In this document: positions 7,149 to 12,581 of the stretch, piece by piece
Position numbering within the stretch: position 1 is the first letter of the stretch
Layout: each line of letters opens with the position of its first letter
Assembly: GCA_964485555.1 (NCBI GenBank)
Contig: CAZAJN010000029.1
Span: forward strand, 1 to 13,205
Direction of reading: 5' to 3'
Source of the DNA: GWC2-37-8 sp964485555
GTDB taxonomy: Bacteria > Patescibacteriota > Minisyncoccia > Moranbacterales > GWC2-37-73
DNA: 13,205 bases
Translations under genes and position numbers: made by a program
The notes under the pieces: generated by a model
The model's database searches: none
The model's input: only the letters and a program-made list of their open reading frames with translations
What the model was told of the DNA's origin: nothing

Positions 7149-7177
7149 TTGCTAAAATAATTACAATGCAGTAGAAT
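7149..7177 (+). promoter_or_regulatory. Probable sigma70-type promoter for an RNA transcript
   Basis: TTGCTA (7149-7154, 4 of 6 to consensus), a 17-bp spacer and TAGAAT (7172-7177, 5 of 6) begin 8 nt after the preceding stop codon. The predicted start is near 7184. The next 480 nt hold no convincing gene but several stable hairpins and then tRNA-Asn, so the product is probably non-coding RNA, possibly reading on into the tRNA. Confidence 0.5.
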
Positions 7178-7183
7178 GCATAT

Positions 7184-7495
7184 AGAAACTTAATAATAAT
7201 TTCTGCGGATTTAGCAGAGATCATATACTTCATTTAGTGGCTTATTTGCTGGCAAATCCTCGTGCGTTGTCCGCCCGCAAACACCTCCTTTCTAGGGAGT
7301 TAAGGTGCGGTTGATGTCTTCGGACATTGACCAAATTCTATGGGTCGTTTGCTCTGATTTATCAGAGTAAAACCATAATATTCTTATAAACATACCATTA
7401 GGACTAGCCACAATAGTTTACGATTAGTAATCTATCAAAACAAAAGCAATTATTTATATTTCTTATTTTTAGGATGTATTAATGATTGCTTTTTT
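7184..7495 (+). ncRNA. Candidate structured RNA with C(UUCG)G hairpin and anti-SD-like segment
   Basis: Ordered hairpins are visible: TCTGC 7202-7206 with GCAGA 7214-7218; ATTTG 7244-7248 with CAAAT 7253-7257; CACC/GGTG plus CTCC/GGAG (7282-7307); a 10-bp stem 7309-7318 with 7323-7332, with two G-U pairs, closed by a C(UUCG)G tetraloop; and CTCTGA 7352-7357 with TCAGAG 7362-7367, extended by TTT/AAA and GGT/ACC (7343-7374). Terminator-like pairing lies at 7442-7495. The segment CACCTCCTTTCTAGGGAG (7282-7299) looks like the 3' end of 16S rRNA (anti-SD) running into a spacer, yet the conserved 16S sequence before it is absent. It may be an rRNA-spacer relic or an independent RNA. It does not match RNase P or tmRNA signatures I know. 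Confidence 0.45.
7442..7495 (+). terminator. Possible long-loop terminator
   Basis: AAAAGCAAT (7442-7450) pairs perfectly with ATTGCTTTT (7485-7493), followed by T to 7495 (run 7490-7495). The 34-nt AT-rich loop is long for an intrinsic terminator, so efficiency is uncertain. It would end the RNA starting near 7184. Confidence 0.4.
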
Positions 7496-7508
7496 CAGTA
7501 CTTTATAT

Positions 7509-7530
7509 TTATGACCGACATTGGTCATAA
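7509..7530 (+). repeat. Perfect inverted repeat, 8-bp arms
   Basis: TTATGACC (7509-7516), a 6-nt spacer and GGTCATAA (7523-7530). It could be an operator or recombination site in DNA, or a hairpin in RNA. Part of it (ACCGACA 7514-7520) can instead pair with TGTCGGT (7630-7636), giving alternative folds with the structured stretch that follows. Confidence 0.5.
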
Positions 7531-7533
7531 CGG

Positions 7534-7661
7534 TTGGGACCTATTCATTTCAATTTTAGCCTCATCCCTTGTTAGTACGTTGACAGGTGCGGATGTACAC
7601 CGTGGCTTGTGCGTTGCTTTCTCTGGGTTTGTCGGTTGTCGTGATTAGGTCTCAAATTTTT
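7534..7661 (+). other. Structured stretch closed by a long-range helix and T-run, upstream of the tRNA
   Basis: TTGGGACCTA (7534-7543) pairs with TAGGTCTCAA (7646-7655), 10 bp with one G-U, around about 100 nt that include GGTG/CACC (near 7590). A run of six T follows (7657-7662). The arrangement resembles a compact non-coding RNA with closing helix and terminator, or a folded leader of the tRNA transcript. It is not 5S rRNA, because the conserved loop sequences are missing. No reading frame of note is present. Confidence 0.35.
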
Positions 7662-7668
7662 TGCTTGT

Positions 7669-7742
7669 TGGGCTGTAGCTCAGTTGGCTAGAGCGGAGGA
7701 CCGTTAATCCTTGCGTCGGTGGTTCGAATCCACTCAGCCCAA
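7669..7742 (+). tRNA. tRNA-Asn (anticodon GUU)
   Basis: A complete cloverleaf: acceptor TGGGCTG with CAGCCCA (7 bp), D stem GCTC/GAGC, anticodon stem GAGGA/TCCTT (one G-U), 7-nt loop CCGTTAA with anticodon GTT at 7703-7705, 5-nt variable loop, T arm GGTGG-TTCGAAT-CCACT, and discriminator A at 7742. The U1-A72 pair is as in other tRNA-Asn. CCA is not encoded and must be added by the CCA-adding enzyme. Base 33 (7702) is C instead of the near-universal U. No good promoter sits just upstream, so it may be read from the promoter at 7149. Structured sequence flanks both sides. Confidence 0.92.
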
Positions 7743-7778
7743 TCAAAACTTCGAAGGCGATTCTTGTCTTCAGCCCCG

Positions 7779-7883
7779 GGACTTCTATTGATGAAGTGCG
7801 ATGTATAGAGAGGCCGTGTTCTTAAACCGTCCACGGAAAATCCTCCCTCTCTGCTAAGCACCTTCAATAGAAGTCCTTTTTTT
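7779..7883 (+). terminator. Long irregular hairpin with T-run: terminator or small structured RNA
   Basis: GGACTTCTATTGA (7779-7791) pairs perfectly with TCAATAGAAGTCC (7864-7876), followed by seven T (7877-7883). The stem continues through a TG bulge and one mismatch to GTGC/GCAC. AGAGAGG (7807-7813) then pairs with CCTCTCT (7846-7852), and CCGTG (7814-7818) with CACGG (7832-7836) closes a 13-nt loop; nine unpaired bases lie on the 3' side. This exceeds what simple termination needs, and the internal layout looks organised. The SRP hallmark GGAAGCAGC is absent on both strands. It could end tRNA-Asn transcription, release its own RNA of about 100 nt, or both. Confidence 0.6.
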
Positions 7884-7891
7884 CTGGCTCT

Positions 7892-7919
7892 TTGACAGAA
7901 AACATGGTTCATGTATAAT
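7892..7919 (+). promoter_or_regulatory. Consensus sigma70 promoter
   Basis: A perfect TTGACA (7892-7897) and perfect TATAAT (7914-7919) are 16 bp apart. The expected start is near 7926. It begins 9 nt after the T-run of the preceding hairpin and fires into a unit that terminates after about 60 nt, not directly into the peptidase operon. Confidence 0.8.
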
Positions 7920-7925
7920 AGAAAT

Positions 7926-7986
7926 ACACAAGATTTTATTATCTTGCTGTAGGCATGAAAACACTTTTTCGCGAGAGTGTTTTTTT
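7926..7986 (+). ncRNA. Candidate very small RNA (about 60 nt) or attenuated leader
   Basis: Between a consensus promoter and an intrinsic terminator lie only a hairpin CAAGAT (7929-7934)/ATCTTG (7941-7946) and a short linker. A 25-codon frame (ATG 7955 to stop 8032) crosses the terminator but has no SD and looks accidental. The unit could be a free sRNA, or a leader in which termination controls reading into the peptidase operon 190 nt downstream. Confidence 0.5.
7958..7986 (+). terminator. Rho-independent terminator of the small unit
   Basis: AAAACACT at 7958-7965 pairs with AGTGT plus T (7976-7983), extended inward by G-U and A-U pairs around a TCGC loop, and runs into seven T (7980-7986). 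Confidence 0.75.
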
Positions 7987-8107
7987 GTTGTGGCGAAAAG
8001 TGAGACTAATATATTTTTTTGCACTATGCTAGCCTAGCTCCATTGAACGAAACTGTTTCAAGGGCATGTTTTTCAGTATTTTATTGTTTTTTCAATTTAG
8101 CATCAGC

Positions 8108-8136
8108 TTGCATAAAAGTATGATAGATGTTATATA
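8108..8136 (+). promoter_or_regulatory. Probable promoter of the S66 peptidase operon
   Basis: TTGCAT (8108-8113), a 17-bp spacer and TATATA (8131-8136) with a TGT extension directly before the -10 (extended -10 form). The predicted start near 8143 leaves a leader of about 32 nt before ATG 8175 and excludes the earlier in-frame ATG at 8127. A small palindrome, GAAAC-T-GTTTC (8049-8059), lies about 50 bp upstream and could be an operator. The rest of 7987-8107 shows no feature. Confidence 0.5.
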
Positions 8137-8174
8137 TGAGTACACATATAGATATAATCTTAAATCACTTAACA

Positions 8175-9161
8175 ATGAAAAAGATATTTCCTAAAAAACT
8201 AAAAAAAGGTGATTTGGTTTGTGTTATTGCTCCTGCAACATCGCTAGGAATAATATCTGAGAAAAACAAACAAATAGCTACTCGGCGCCTTGAAGATTTG
8301 GGACTCGTTGTCGAATTTTCAAGACATTCTGGGGAAATTGACGAGTTCAATTCCTCTAGTATAGTGTCACGCGTGGAAGATTTTCATGATGCATTTCGAA
8401 ACCCAGAAGTTAAGGCTGTTTTTTCAGTCATAGGTGGATTTAACAGCAATCAACTCCTGAGATATTTGGACTGGGATTTGATAAAGCAAAATCCAAAAAT
8501 ATTTTGTGGATACTCAGATATATCTGTCTTGAATAATGCAATTTTTGCAAAAACCGGCCTGGTGAATTATTCAGGACCAGCATATTCAACTTTTGGGGAA
8601 ATTATTAATTTTGATTATACTTTGGATTATTTTGTTAAATGTGTGTTTTCTGAGGAACCTTTCGAAGTGCTTCCCTCTGAAAAATGGAGCGATGATCGGT
8701 GGTACAAGGATCAGGAGAATAGGAATTTTTTCAGCAATGAAGGATATTTGGTTATAAATGAGGGCAGTGCAGAAGGGACGTTGCTGGGCGGTAATCTATG
8801 TACTTTCAATCTGATTCAGGGAACTGAGTACTTCCCTGATATGAATGACTCAGTACTTTTCTTGGAGGACGACGACACCTCAAAGTCAGCAGATTTTGAT
8901 AGGAATCTCCAATCATTGATACATCTTCCTGAATTTAGTGGTGTTAAGGGTCTCGTTATCGGTCGATTCCAAAAAGCAACTGGGATGACTGATGAAATAT
9001 TAACCAAAATAATCAAGGCTAAAAAGGAGCTTGATGGAATTCCTGTTGTTGCAAATGCAGATTTTGGCCATACACAGCCTATGATGACGTTCCCGATAGG
9101 TGGAAATGTTAAAATCACGGCGAAAAATAATAAGACTATAATTAGCATAATTAAACACTAA
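8175..9161 (+). CDS. S66 family serine peptidase, MccF / LD-carboxypeptidase-like
   Basis: The protein is 328 aa from ATG 8175. An upstream in-frame ATG (8127) would precede the likely transcription start and adds residues outside the family. The nucleophile elbow C-G-Y-S-D-I-S holds S114, the F-L-E-D-D-D segment holds E231, and N-A-D-F-G-H-T-Q-P holds H299, giving the Ser-Glu-His triad of S66. The N-terminus L-K-K-G-D-L-V-C-V-I-A-P is typical. N-E-G and G-G-N-L-C-T with Q-G-T-E-Y-F-P fit the MccF-type branch. Relatives either trim the terminal D-Ala from murein tetrapeptides or inactivate microcin C by cleaving the peptide-nucleotide bond. No signal peptide is seen, so it is cytoplasmic. It abuts the next gene with no gap. 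Its association with a nucleotidyltransferase favours, without proving, the detoxification reading. Confidence 0.85.
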   Translation: MKKIFPKKLKKGDLVCVIAPATSLGIISEKNKQIATRRLEDLGLVVEFSRHSGEIDEFNSSSIVSRVEDFHDAFRNPEVKAVFSVIGGFNSNQLLRYLDWDLIKQNPKIFCGYSDISVLNNAIFAKTGLVNYSGPAYSTFGEIINFDYTLDYFVKCVFSEEPFEVLPSEKWSDDRWYKDQENRNFFSNEGYLVINEGSAEGTLLGGNLCTFNLIQGTEYFPDMNDSVLFLEDDDTSKSADFDRNLQSLIHLPEFSGVKGLVIGRFQKATGMTDEILTKIIKAKKELDGIPVVANADFGHTQPMMTFPIGGNVKITAKNNKTIISIIKH

Positions 9162-9968
9162 ATGCTATATAAAATTGATAAAGATGGAATTGTTGTCAAT
9201 GAAGCTGGGAAAAACTTAATTCAAAAAGAATACTTGCCAATACTTGAAGAGATAAATGAATTTTACGTGAAGGAATTCGGCGGGGAGCTCCAAAGTGTCT
9301 ACATAAGGGGAAGTGTCAGTGTGGGTAGGGCAAAATCAGGCGTATCGGATGTGGATAGTGTTGCTATAATCTCGAAAAGTATCAATAAGCAGCAGAAAGA
9401 CAAGGTTGTTGAATTTTCCAGGGAGATTGAGAGTAAGTATCCTTTCATTACATTGGCGGACCTGACCGTCATATCGCTGGATGAGCTGCTGAATAATAAG
9501 GAGTTTTCAAATCTTAAAATTTATCTGAAAACTCAGTCAGTCTGCCTTTATGGGAAAGATGTGGTGAAGGATATTCCCGACGTCAAACCAGGCAAAGCTC
9601 TGGCGCTGGCGATGTATGGAAATCTGTCGGAACAACTGGATGAACTGGTTGGTATATTTTCTGGTAAGCAGTCAGAAAAGACATACCTGGGGGAGAAAAG
9701 ACCGCTTGAATTTTGGTGCATCTGGACAATGCGTTTGTTGCTGAGGTCGGCGCTGGGGTTGGTTATGATTAGACGGCCTGTCTATTCTCAGGATTTGGGC
9801 ACTTGTCTGGAGATTTTCTCTGAGAGTTATCCGGAACACGCTGCAGAGATGAAAAAAGCCTTATTTTTTGCACTGAATCCTAGTGGTAATCAGGACCAAT
9901 TAGGGGAATATCTGAATGCATTTTGCCCTAAATATATTAAGCTTTGGAAAGAGGAATTAAATCACTAA
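9162..9968 (+). CDS. Nucleotidyltransferase (aminoglycoside adenylyltransferase-type fold)
   Basis: The protein is 268 aa. The N-terminal Pol-beta-type NTase domain has the signature Y-I-R-G-S-V-S-V-G...S-D-V-D-S: G50-S51, D63 and D65, with the third carboxylate probably D100 (T-L-A-D-L-T-V). The C-terminal half (150-265) is helical with R-P-L-E-F-W and Y-P-E-H-A-A-E-M. Length and domain order match ANT(3'')/ANT(9)-like enzymes, which transfer AMP from ATP to a small-molecule hydroxyl. Many relatives are not resistance enzymes and have unknown substrates. ATG 9162 follows the peptidase stop directly, so translation is probably coupled. Synonymous positions look richer in G/C than in the left-hand genes. 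Confidence 0.75.
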   Translation: MLYKIDKDGIVVNEAGKNLIQKEYLPILEEINEFYVKEFGGELQSVYIRGSVSVGRAKSGVSDVDSVAIISKSINKQQKDKVVEFSREIESKYPFITLADLTVISLDELLNNKEFSNLKIYLKTQSVCLYGKDVVKDIPDVKPGKALALAMYGNLSEQLDELVGIFSGKQSEKTYLGEKRPLEFWCIWTMRLLLRSALGLVMIRRPVYSQDLGTCLEIFSESYPEHAAEMKKALFFALNPSGNQDQLGEYLNAFCPKYIKLWKEELNH

Positions 9969-9978
9969 TTTTAAAACG

Positions 9979-11049
9979 ATGAAAAAAAATTCAATTGTGG
10001 CGATCCTTTTGCTGGTGTGTGTTGTGGCTCTAGTGGCTTACAAGACAAAGACAAAGTTGGCAACAGATAAGAAGGTCGCAGTCCAAACACATGCGCAATT
10101 GACCAAGGTCAAGGTTCAAGCCGGCTGGCTTTTGAACGGGGAATTCGCAAATATATGTTCATCGATAGTGAATGGATATTATAAAGATGAGGGCCTCGAT
10201 GTTGAAATGATTCCTGGAGGTCCAAGCGGAGCTTCTTTTACGATTGCAACCAATGCCGTTGCGCAAGACCAGGAACTGACGCTTGGTGTTGATGGAGATC
10301 TTGTTCCGTTGCTACGAGGCGTGACAAAAGAATCAGAAAATGAAAGATTAAAAGTGAGAGCCTTTGCTTCATTTTGGAATGACAATCCATATGGCTTCAT
10401 GATAAGGAAGGATTCAGGACTCAAGAGCATTAAGGATTTTGGCAACAGGAAGCCTGATGGAACTAAATATAAAATAGGCGTGACCGCTGATTCCGTCATT
10501 CAATACGCGATTGCAGGTTATTTAGGTATCCCTGTCACCGATTTGGATATAGTTATTGTGGGTTTTGATGCAACGCCTTTTTTGACTGGACAAGTGGACG
10601 CATTGGCTGGGTATTGGACAACGCAAGCCTATGAGGCGGAAAAGGCCGGCATTCAGTATAACTTTTTGAGTTCGAGTGAAATACCGGGATTTAAGCAACC
10701 ATCTATGGTTGCCGTTGCAACGGAAAAAACTCTGGCAGAAAAACAAGACGTGCTTACAGCTTGGTTGCGGGCAACAATAAAAGGAACTAAATTTATTGAA
10801 GAGAATCCTGAGACGGCTGGCAAATATATCCTAGACGCAAGATGCGGCGGTCCGACTTTTGACGTAACTCAAGAGACTTGGCTAATCAAGAAGTCGCTGC
10901 CTTTGTTTGATAAGGACCGGATTGGCTGGATTTATGGAAGCCAAGTTATGGATTTTGCAAATTCTTACTATAATCTGAAGCAGATACCAACAGTGCCAAG
11001 TGAAGATGCTGTAATCGATTACTCTGTCTTGAGGAACATTTATAAGTAA
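9979..11049 (+). CDS. ABC transporter substrate-binding protein, NMT1/THI5-like
   Basis: The protein is 356 aa. A Lys-rich start and one hydrophobic segment (about 5-20) give a signal peptide or membrane anchor. The only nearby Cys (L-L-V-C, C14) is a poor lipobox. The mature part shows the NMT1/THI5-like fold: W50-L-L-N-G-E-F, G-Y-Y-K-D-E-G-L-D-V (66-75), P-G-G-P-S-G (79-84), then an I-G-V-T-A-D hinge strand and A-G-Y-W-T-T. Family members bind thiamine pyrimidine precursor, riboflavin, taurine or other sulfonates, or nitrate. The G-x-W...GYY.EGLDV start resembles the vitamin-precursor branch, but THI5's Cys-rich motif is absent, so the ligand is unknown. It is followed 7 nt later by the ATPase and then the permease. 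Confidence 0.8.
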   Translation: MKKNSIVAILLLVCVVALVAYKTKTKLATDKKVAVQTHAQLTKVKVQAGWLLNGEFANICSSIVNGYYKDEGLDVEMIPGGPSGASFTIATNAVAQDQELTLGVDGDLVPLLRGVTKESENERLKVRAFASFWNDNPYGFMIRKDSGLKSIKDFGNRKPDGTKYKIGVTADSVIQYAIAGYLGIPVTDLDIVIVGFDATPFLTGQVDALAGYWTTQAYEAEKAGIQYNFLSSSEIPGFKQPSMVAVATEKTLAEKQDVLTAWLRATIKGTKFIEENPETAGKYILDARCGGPTFDVTQETWLIKKSLPLFDKDRIGWIYGSQVMDFANSYYNLKQIPTVPSEDAVIDYSVLRNIYK

Positions 11050-11056
11050 AAAATTG

Positions 11057-11812
11057 ATGAAACCGCTAATAACCTTAAAAAATGTTACCAGGTCATATGT
11101 TAGCAATGGGATAAATAGCATCGGTTTGGAAGATGTTTCATTTCATGTTAATCAAGGAGAGATTGTTACCTTGATTGGTCCCTCTGGGTGCGGAAAAACT
11201 ACGATTTTAAGAATAATTGCGAATATATTAGAACCTTCAAATGGGGAGGTTCTTTATGATGGTGGGGATATTGCATTGGCAAGAAAAAATAATTGTCTGA
11301 GCTATATCTCACAGGCGCCATCCCTTTTTCCAAATAGGAATGTTTATGAGAATATAAATTTACCGATGGAGATCAGATCTGCTGTTGATGCTGACAAGGT
11401 TAAAGCGTTGATTAAGCTTGTAAATCTCGAAGGCTTTGAAAAATATTATCCGCAACAGCTTTCTGGTGGGATGAAGCAAAAAGTCGCACTCTCTAGATCA
11501 TTGGTGTTCGATCCTAAAGTTTTACTCATGGATGAGCCATTCTCTTCGCTTGATGAGCTTACTCGTGAAAGACTGGATTTTGAGCTTCTGAAAATATATT
11601 ACGAATTGAAACCGACGATAATTTTCGTGACTCACAACATTGAAGAGGCTGTTTTTATTTCTAATAGGGTACTGATAATGTCGGATGCACCCGGAAAAAT
11701 ATTGTACGATTTGAAAATAGGCTTGCCTGACAAAAGGTATCCAGAACTTAAAAGCGAATATATTTTTTTTGAAGAGGTTAGAAAAATAAGGGAGAAAATA
11801 AAAAAATTATGA
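11057..11812 (+). CDS. ABC transporter ATP-binding protein (SsuB/TauB/ThiZ type)
   Basis: The protein is 251 aa from ATG 11057 (a TTG 3 nt earlier is less likely). All ATPase motifs are intact: Walker A G-P-S-G-C-G-K-T-T (41-49), Q-loop Q86 (Y-I-S-Q), signature L-S-G-G-M-K-Q (135-141), Walker B V-L-L-M-D-E (155-160, E160 the catalytic base), D-loop S-S-L-D (163-166) and H193 (V-T-H-N-I-E-E-A). It powers import by the transporter encoded on both sides of it. It overlaps the permease start by 4 nt (ATGA), typical of coupled translation. The short C-terminus with P-D-K-R-Y fits the nitrate/sulfonate/thiamine-precursor subfamily. Confidence 0.92.
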   Translation: MKPLITLKNVTRSYVSNGINSIGLEDVSFHVNQGEIVTLIGPSGCGKTTILRIIANILEPSNGEVLYDGGDIALARKNNCLSYISQAPSLFPNRNVYENINLPMEIRSAVDADKVKALIKLVNLEGFEKYYPQQLSGGMKQKVALSRSLVFDPKVLLMDEPFSSLDELTRERLDFELLKIYYELKPTIIFVTHNIEEAVFISNRVLIMSDAPGKILYDLKIGLPDKRYPELKSEYIFFEEVRKIREKIKKL

Positions 11813-12576
11813 AAAAAAGCATATTTTCACTTTTATTGTTCTTAATATTGATATCCTGCTGGCAGGTTTTTGAGAGTGAGCTGAACAGTGCGATGATCGG
11901 AGCAAATCAAACAGGAATTGAGGCTTTCATTCCAACACCTTTAACCATTTTGACGACATTCAGGGATTTGGGTCATCAGATACTTATTGAAACCGCGTAT
12001 ACGCTAGAAAGGGCCTTCCTAGGCTTCTTCCTTGGAACATTTTCAGGTATTGTGATAGCTGTTTTGTTCCTATTTTTTCCCACGCTGAGAAATCTGTTTT
12101 ACCCGGTTTCATTGACGATAAATTCCTTTCCTATAATTGGATTTGCTCCAGTTATTATATTATTTTTCGGACAAGGATCATCTATGTCTATAGTGTTCAT
12201 ATCTGCTTTAATATGTTATTTCCCTATCATGATCAGTATGGACGCGTCGTTTTCGGAAACCGATAGAAATCTTCTGGACTACATGCACGTTATAAACTCG
12301 ACGCCGCTGCAAACGTTTTTGAAATTAAGATTGCCACTTGCGTTGCCTTATCTGTTCTTATCTATGAAGCTTGCAATACCTGCCAGCATAATAGGAGCAA
12401 CCATGGGAGAATGGCTGGGCACCAGAAATGGTCTTGGTCAGCTTATAACGATATCCTTGTATCAATTGAAACCGGGGCTGCTGTATGCATCATTGATTAC
12501 AATTTCACTTGTAAGCGCCACGCTAATATTCTTAGTTTCCATGGCTCAATCTAGGTTTTTGTCTTGGAAGAAATAA
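11809..12576 (+). CDS. ABC transporter permease (SsuC/TauC/ThiX type)
   Basis: The protein is 255 aa with about six membrane segments (near 4-20, 66-90, 97-120, 127-144, 178-198, 224-245). T-L-E-R-A-F-L-G-F-F-L-G and G-E-W-L-G...G-L-G-Q-L-I are typical of BPD_transp_1 permeases of the sulfonate/thiamine-precursor group. The cytoplasmic coupling (EAA) loop at about 152-176 keeps the closing L-R-L-P but has Asn/Ser where the conserved Gly is expected, a degenerate form. It pairs with the preceding ATPase through a 4-nt overlap, and a divergent NDK homologue begins 5 nt after its stop. Confidence 0.88.
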   Translation: MKKSIFSLLLFLILISCWQVFESELNSAMIGANQTGIEAFIPTPLTILTTFRDLGHQILIETAYTLERAFLGFFLGTFSGIVIAVLFLFFPTLRNLFYPVSLTINSFPIIGFAPVIILFFGQGSSMSIVFISALICYFPIMISMDASFSETDRNLLDYMHVINSTPLQTFLKLRLPLALPYLFLSMKLAIPASIIGATMGEWLGTRNGLGQLITISLYQLKPGLLYASLITISLVSATLIFLVSMAQSRFLSWKK

Positions 12577-12581
12577 ATAAT

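Noticed and set aside
7141..7668. RNase P RNA, tmRNA, 5S or full 16S rRNA gene
   Set aside because: No GAGGAAAGTCC, no tmRNA tag or tRNA-like ends, no 5S conserved loops, and only an 18-nt 16S-tail-like string.
1..7742. tRNA 3'-end repeat marking att sites of the element
   Set aside because: I found no copy of the tRNA-Asn 3' end on the left side. A faint match, GCGTTTCCGCC (about 167) to GCGTTGTCCGCC (about 7264), is too short and imperfect.
7779..7883. Bacterial SRP (4.5S) or 6S RNA
   Set aside because: The SRP apical motif GGAAGCAGC is missing on both strands, and the length is well short of normal 6S RNA of about 180 nt.
7688..7912. Minus-strand 74-codon open frame
   Set aside because: It reads the tRNA gene and the following hairpin backwards. 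The A-E-W-I-R-T-T-D string is a well-known spurious translation of antisense tRNA sequence.
7955..8032. 25-codon frame starting at ATG 7955, possible leader peptide
   Set aside because: Its first third is the terminator stem and T-run, there is no SD, and the residues show no regulatory codon cluster.
8127..8174. Upstream start of the S66 peptidase
   Set aside because: It overlaps the likely -10 box and precedes the predicted transcript start. The family's N-terminal strand fits ATG 8175.
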